From: Aphidius gifuensis
Taxonomy: Eukaryota; Arthropoda; Insecta; Hymenoptera; Braconidae
Direction of reading: 5' to 3'
Assembly (NCBI RefSeq): GCF_014905175.1
Contig: NC_057789.1
Coordinates: 9,362,001-9,426,000, forward strand
DNA: 64,000 bases
Part shown: piece after piece, positions 58,007 to 64,000 of the stretch
How positions within the stretch are numbered: position 1 is the stretch's first letter
Layout of the letters: each line of letters begins with the position of its first letter
Position numbers and translations under genes: made by a program
Notes under the pieces: generated by a model
The model's database searches: none
The model's input: only the letters and a program-made list of their open reading frames with translations
What the model was told of the DNA's origin: nothing

Positions 58007-60490
58007 TTAATAATAATCAGAATGAAGGCACTGTTCGTTTTTAATAATATTATATGAAGCCAATTCATTGTAGGTTTGCTGTTTCATATTTTTTAAAATT
58101 AATTTCTTATCTTCGTCCGTGAGACTAAATTTATTATCTTCAACATTGAGCAAATAAAGCTCCATTAAATTAGTGAAAATTTCAGGCTTTAATTTATTGA
58201 GATTGTTTGATTGTAAACATAAACATTCCAGTTTTTGATTTTTTATAAAAATATTAATTGGAAGATCCGTCAAACTATTATTATGAATATCTAAAATTAC
58301 AAGATAGATTAACTCATTAAAAATAGTAGAATGAAGACTTGTCAGTCTGTTCGATCCCAAATGCATTAAAAGTAAAGATTCTAATCCATTAAATATTCCT
58401 TGTGGAAGAAATGTTAAACTATTATCACTGATATATAAACTTCTAAGATTGGACAAGCTTTTAAAAGTATTTTTTTCAAGAAATGACAATTTATTTGCTG
58501 ACAAATCCAACTTAATTAGAGATTCCAATCCATCGAATATTCCTTGTGGAAGAGATGTTAAACTATTATCACCAATATATAAATCTGTCAGTTTGGACAA
58601 ACTATTAAAAATGTTAAACTCCAGACTGCTCAGTTTGTTTGAATTTAATTCTAAATTAGTTAGAGATATTAATCCATTGAATATATTTTGTGGAAGAAAT
58701 CTCAAATTATTATTACTGATATCTAAAGTTTCAAGATTAGACAAGCTATTGAAAATATTATTTTCAAGACTTGACAGTTGATTTGATTGTAAATTCAACT
58801 GAATTAGAGACTTTAATCCATTGAATGCTCTTTGAGGAAGAGACGTTAAACTATTATTATTGATATGTAAAACTATAAGATTTGACAAGCTTTTAAAAGT
58901 ATTCTTTTCAAGATGTGTTAATTGATTTGATTGTAAATCCAGCTCAATTAGAGATTCCAATTCATCGAATATTCCTTGTGGAAGAGATGTTAAACTATTA
59001 TAACTGAGAACTAACTGTTTTATATTTGACAAGCTAATAAAAGTGTTGGGCTCAAGGTGAGTCAGATTATTTGAATCTAGATATAAGTGGGTTAAAGATA
59101 TTAATCCATTGAATATTCTTCGTGGAAGAGATGCTAAATTATTATTAGAGATATATAAACGGGTGAGATTGGTCAATTCATCGAATATTCCTTGTGGAAG
59201 AGATGATAAACTATTACTTCTGATATTTAAATGTTTCAGTTTGGACAAGCTATTAAAAGTGTTAAGCTCCAGACTGGTCAGATTATTTGAATCCAGATAC
59301 AAATGCGTTAAAGATATTAATCCATCGAATATTCTTCGTGGGAGAGATGTTAAACTGTTTCCGCTGATGTATAAAATTTTAAGATTGGACAAGTTATTAA
59401 AAGTGTTGAGCTCCAGTGTGGTCAGTTTGTTTGAATCTAATTTCAAATAAGTCAGATATATCAATCCATTGAATATATCTTGTGGAAGAAATGTTAAACC
59501 TCTGTTAGACAAATCAACATCTGAGGTTGCAGAGTCATCACAAACATTTTCCATGTAAAATATTAAAGATGTATAACAAAAGTATTTTTCGTATGTTAGT
59601 GCTGAAACATACATGCAATTATAATAATTATAAATAAAAATAAGAAAAAAAAAATATTTGCTCATTAATCAAAGTTGAAATAAAAAATATAACTTACTTC
59701 GACTTGTTGATTTCATGTAATTTTTCGGTACGATGCTGTATTCAGCTTCTGAATTATAATTTGTTTCGGTTGGCAATGCTCCCTGAAATAATCATGTACT
59801 TATAAATTTAAAAAAAAATTTATTAAAAATTTTTTTCAAATTTCAATTTCAAGTTAATAATAAAATTTAATAAAATGAATAACAATTATATTTTATTTAG
59901 TATTATTACAAATATCTCTAAGTTATAAAATAAATATTTTTTCATTTTGGAAAAACAAAAATATACAAACGCGGCAAAGATTTGAACCCACGATTTTCAC
60001 GTGAAATTTCACGATGCTGTGATAGTAATGGTTTTTTTTTTTCTATAATAACGGTAAAAAAGGACGTCAGTGTTTAACTTGTCGAGGCTAGGAAAAATTG
60101 AAAAGCCATGTAGCCTTGAAGATCAAGGGGATTAAGGCAGTTACCCAGAAAACACCAGAAAAAGAAAACGACTCGGGTTTCATGGTTGATAGTTCAGCAT
60201 CTTGAAATTCTACGTGAGAATCCTTGTCAAGGTATTGCTAGACGATTCACCGAAGTTATATTATTATACAAGTACATTCTATTTTGTACAAGTACATTAT
60301 ACAAGTACGTTCTATATAAAATTTATTCATCTAATAATTATAATTTCTTTATATTTTATATATATATAAACTATATGCACAATCATTTTGATAATTAAAT
60401 TTTTAAATAATTTTAACTCACCCCAATGGGACAAATAACTAAGACAGCTGCAGTTATTATGACAATCGTTATATAGGTAAACTTCTTCAT
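58007..60490 (-). CDS. Secreted LRR protein with alternating 24-residue repeats
   Basis: Three exons, 60490-60422, 59782-59698 and 59601-58007, in frame, 582 aa. Exon 1 is just the signal peptide (MKKFTYITIVIITAAVLVIC); exon 2 a short linker (ALPTETNYNSEAEY); exon 3 a Cys-containing cap and about 19 LRRs of 24 residues. Two repeat types alternate: one with LPxxIFxGLxSL and one with LExNTFxSLSxL, so the true unit is 48 residues (144 bp). Units are similar at DNA level, suggesting recent growth by unequal exchange. No membrane anchor or signalling domain. An ATG at 59665 inside intron 2 is in frame but skips the better exon 1-2 start. Extracellular binding or venom-type roles are possible but unproven. 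Confidence 0.85.
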
Positions 60491-60886
60491 CCTTGCAGTG
60501 ATCGATCAGTAATAATAATTAATACTTTAATCACTCTGAACAAACGTGAATGACATATGGCAAATGTCAACAGTGGTCAACACTTGGTCAGTATAAAAAA
60601 CAAAAATCCAAATCATGAAAATCACGCATGCGTTGTACAATGTGTAATGGTGCACAACAAAAAACAAGATATTTTCTACCTTACCAATTAACAAAAATGC
60701 CAATTTCCCGCTAATTAATAGCTTTTTTTTTTTCTCTGAGTTGCGTGTCTTGTCGTTGATCTTGATATACTCATATCAGTCATAATAGTTCAATAATTAA
60801 TTAATATTCAAGGAAACTAGAGACAAGAAGTTAAAGTCTTTAGTCTTCTTGTTAATATCGAAATAAAAAATGTATAAACTTACTTT
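60491..60886. other. Upstream region of the LRR gene
   Basis: Contains the leader and presumably the promoter of the minus-strand LRR gene; 'cagtgatcgatcagtaat' and 'gtggtcaacacttggtcag' lie within 110 bp of the ATG. No clear TATA element at a good distance. Confidence 0.35.
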
Positions 60887-61680
60887 GGGTTGTCGATTGG
60901 TCATGTCATATTTCGATACAAATCTGTTTACAGATTTTCAATTTGGATTGGCCACGTTCTTTGCACGCTCTCTCTGAAATTATCACAATAATTTATTAAA
61001 AATAAATGCTGTAAAATTATTTTTAAATATATCTTTTGGCAATGATGTTAAATGATCATTGGTTAAGAAAAGTAGCCTGAGTTTTGATGAATCATTAAAA
61101 ATACTTGACTCAAGATAATCCAGTTGGTTCTACTGCAGGTCTAGCTCTTCAAGACTTTTAAGGCCAGTGAAAATATCTTTTGGTAATGATGCTAATATGA
61201 TTATTGTATATATATAAAGTCCTTTGAGATTCAATAAATTATTAAAGGTCCCTGACGCAAAATAATTTAGTTGATTTGATGTTAGAGATAACTTTTCAAG
61301 TTTTTCTAGACCATTGCTGAAGATGTCTCTCGATAATAATGTTAGATTGTTGTTATGTGCATAAAAACTAAAAAGACTCTCAAGATTTGATAAATTATGA
61401 AAGGTACCTAGTTGAAGGAAATTTAGTTTATTCCGTGATAGACTTAGATATGTGAGTTGTTCAAGACCATTGAATACATCGCCCGATAACGATGTTAAAT
61501 TGTGGTTTTCCAATTCAAGTCTCTGAAGATTTGATAAATCATTAAAAGCACCTGATGAAGGAAATATAATTTTTTGAATTTGAGATCTAATATTTTGAGT
61601 TTTTCAAGACCATTGAATATATCGCTTGATAATGCTGTTAGATTGTTCCATAATTTTTTATTTTTGTTGTTGTTAATTCA
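60887..61680 (-). pseudogene. Remains of LRR paralogue(s)
   Basis: 61680-61019 encodes LRRs of the same family on the minus strand (LTSLSGDVFNGLEQLTYL, NKLNFLQLGTFHNLSNL, LPKDIFTGLKSLEELDLQ) with a frameshift near 61570 and an in-frame stop after ELDLQ near 61132. Below it, 60975-60888 resembles exon 2 of the intact LRR gene: an acceptor, RACKERGQS-type codons, and the donor 'aagtaagtttat', but it has an internal stop and no exon 3 of its own. At least one dead paralogue, possibly two. Confidence 0.7.
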
Positions 61681-63092
61681 AGTTTGTATTGAGCTTTGTA
61701 ATTTCTAACAATAATTCAGTGACCAAATCATAATACTTTTCGGTGATATTGTTTTGACAGTTTTGTTTATATTAGTCAATTTTTTATCATATTTAAGCTT
61801 TAATATATCAATGATACAGTCGTATGCGTTTTCAGGTCGATCTGACTTTTAATTACATTCAATGAATCGATTGTAGCATTATCAGTAAATTTTGTGCAAT
61901 AGGTTGCAAATCCCTACTGCGGAAAAAAATGCTCCGACTACTCTTGCATTTTGGGAATAAGTGTGCCATGATGGGCTATACATCAATCCCTTAGCTATAT
62001 CTTTTCCTTAGCAACTGCTTGTCTTTAGACTTTTTAATTTATAAAAATAAAATACATGTAATTTATTTCTATAAACTAAAAAGTCTAAGGACAAGCAGTT
62101 TTATCCCACGCATTAACTCTTTGCTACTCTCGAATATGATGAATAAGGGCAAGAAACGTAAGTAATATTTAAACTAAAAAATTTAAGTTAAAATAATCAA
62201 ATTTTTGCCTAAAAATGTTAACATGTTAAAACTTTTATAATTTTGTATTCAATATATAATATTGCAATACAGAACCAACCGAAAATAATTAATTTACCAA
62301 GATACAAGAATTTATTATCTGTAATTTATAAAAGTTTAAACAATTTATTAATTATATTATCTTGAAATTTAGATTATCATATTTTGTAAATATTTCTCCG
62401 TGATTCACCACATTTCTTCGCAATTAGTCCATACGGAGAAAAAAAAATTTCGAAGCAAATATGACTATTAAATATTTTTTCCTGATTCACCGCATTTCTT
62501 TACAACCAGCCCACACGGAGGAAAAAAAATTTCAAGAGTGTAATCATGAAAATTTTTAATTAATTCATCATCATTTTTTTTTTTTTCAAAATGGTATATT
62601 GATGATTTTGGTAACAAGCTTTTTAGAATACGAACAGCTTAGAATAATTTTAACTTGAAAACATACTCCGCTTTTTTTTATACCTCATTTTTATTTGAAT
62701 ATATAAAATTTACTATAGTAATATTAACATAATGAAAACTGTAATACTTACGTGTAATTAGATCGAAATCAATCGAAATGGAAAACATGAAGTTTTTAAA
62801 AATCTTAAAACGACTTTATCTTCAGCCGTGTATGAAATTCATAGAAGAAAAAAATAAAAGTTACTCCAGAAGATGAAGATTACAGACGACTTTATCCCAA
62901 CTGTTCATTAATCTACAGACCTTGTTCCTAACTATTTCTAACCAAGTAAATATTATGTTTTTGTGTACAAATATACTTTGACATTCAACAACACAAAAAA
63001 TTAACAAAGTACATCATTCATATATAAATACTAATAAAAATTAAAGATATTAATTTAAATAAATAATTTTTAAGTGAGTGAATAAATTTAAA
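61681..63092. other. Intergenic with foldback and small repeats
   Basis: 61990-62110 is a foldback related to that at 45240-45420. 62395-62535 has two copies of an about 75-bp repeat ('tgattcaccacatttctt' and 'cacggaggaaaaaaaattt'). 62805-62880 repeats 54690-54765. The last 100 bp should hold the Vps51 promoter. No gene recognised. Confidence 0.45.
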
Positions 63093-64000
63093 ATGTCTGG
63101 AAGTACAAATAATCCGTATGACATGAATGGAGCCAATTTTAATCCTGAAATGTATCTCCAAAAATTGACTAAAGTAAGAAGAAATATTTTTTATATTATT
63201 TAATTTATCAAGTATAAATAAAAAAAAAATACATGATGATAATTTAATAAATTTTTTAAATAAAGGATTTTCGTTTAAAACAAATAATGGATCATGAAGA
63301 AGAAATTAGAAAAAGTACTCAAACTCTTCATTCTGAAATGCAAACACTTGTTTATGAAAATTATAATAAATTTATAGCAGCAACAGACACAATAAGAAAA
63401 ATGAAATGTGATTTTAAACAAATGGAAGATAGTATGGATTGTTTAGCTAAAAATATGGACAGTATAACATCATTTTCAGAACAAATATCATCAACATTAT
63501 CAGGAACAAGACAAGAAATATCAAGATTATCATCAATACATGCACATTTAAAAAGATTACAATTTTTATTTAAATTACCAAGTAATTTAAAAGATAAAAT
63601 GAATGAAGGAAATTACAGTGAGGTAAAAAATAAAAGTACAATTAAATAATAACTCATTTTAATATTATTTTTTTAAATCAGGCAGTTCAAGATTACATTC
63701 ATGCACGTAGAGTTTTAAATCAATATGGTAATTTACCATCATTTCATGGTATACAAAAAGATTGTGAAGAAATTGTTGATGAATTAAAATTACAATTACA
63801 TTTACAATTTAATAAAAAAGATGCAACAACAAAATCATTAGCTGAAAGTGTTGATTTATTATTACAACTTGATGAACCAGCTGAATTATTATGTCATGAT
63901 TTTTTAAAACATGCTGATAAACGTTTAGATGAACAACTTAAATATCTAAATGACATGTGTGAAAATGATGTTATTGAATTTGTTGATGCTGGAAGTAGTG
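63093..64000 (+). CDS. Vps51: Vps51 (GARP/EARP tethering complex subunit), 5' part
   Basis: Three exons visible: 63093-63173, 63266-63622 and 63682 to the window end, all phase 0 with gt/ag borders. It starts MSGSTNNPYDMNGANFNPEMYL; the hallmark Vps51 sequence QTLVYENYNKFIAATDTIRKMK follows in exon 2, then MEDSMDCLAKNMDSI, and LQFLFKLPSNL. Exon 3 continues with LNQYGNLPSFHGIQKDCEEI and LLLQLDEPAELLCHDFLKHA. Vps51 is a coiled-coil subunit of GARP and EARP, which tether endosome-derived vesicles at the trans-Golgi and recycling endosomes. The family is about 700-800 aa, so most of the protein lies beyond the window. Intact as far as seen. Confidence 0.95.

Noticed and set aside
58449..59450. 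Plus-strand ORFs opposite the LRR exon
   Set aside because: Antisense reading of the LRR repeats; the repetitiveness keeps a second frame open by chance.

Overview
The window is AT-rich eukaryotic DNA, almost certainly from an insect and most likely a parasitoid wasp (Hymenoptera, possibly an aphidiine braconid). The pointers are a tandem cluster of intronless divergent ionotropic receptors (IRs), an RR-2 cuticular protein, GMC-oxidoreductase remains, Vps51, short AT-rich introns, secreted leucine-rich-repeat (LRR) proteins and many non-autonomous DNA transposons. The order and species are inference; no marker gene settles them.

Layout. 1-13190: four plus-strand IR genes (the first cut by the window edge), each preceded by the same block of about 340 bp, with several MITEs between them. 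14211-14370 and 29757-29930 are two halves of a fifth, dead IR copy. They are separated by a 15.4 kb insertion (14371-29756) bounded by TA. The insertion holds a tandemly duplicated, broken MARF1-like NYN/RRM gene (minus strand), a solo LTR with a 5-bp duplication, two large inverted arrays of an about 226-bp satellite around a palindromic core, and a second copy of a 1-kb element also present at 1387. 30407-31290: a three-exon RR-2 cuticle gene (minus). 33132-34763: a secreted LRR protein (plus). 35266-38844: a palindrome-rich element with CCCGGG ends, itself carrying a nested MITE. 40522-44559: a two-exon DEAH-box RNA helicase (minus), flanked on both sides by decayed copies of one unidentified coding sequence. 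44560-50687: repeats and a GMC-oxidoreductase pseudogene. 50688-54266: a two-exon topoisomerase II-like gene (minus). 54900-55800: a chimeric relic of LRR and IR sequence. 58007-60490: a three-exon secreted LRR gene (minus), followed by remains of at least one paralogue (60887-61670). 63093-64000: the start of Vps51 (plus), running off the window.

Themes. The IR and LRR genes behave as birth-and-death families, with conversion between copies, dead copies and chimeric fragments. Vps51 (endosome-to-Golgi tethering) and the cuticle gene look ordinary. The topoisomerase II-like gene is the most unexpected intact gene: its ATPase region and active-site tyrosine are kept, but the TOPRIM metal-binding glutamate and the third aspartate of the DxDxD motif are replaced and the C-terminal domain is absent.

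Exon structures were built by eye from splice consensus, reading frame and family similarity. No alignment or database search was possible.
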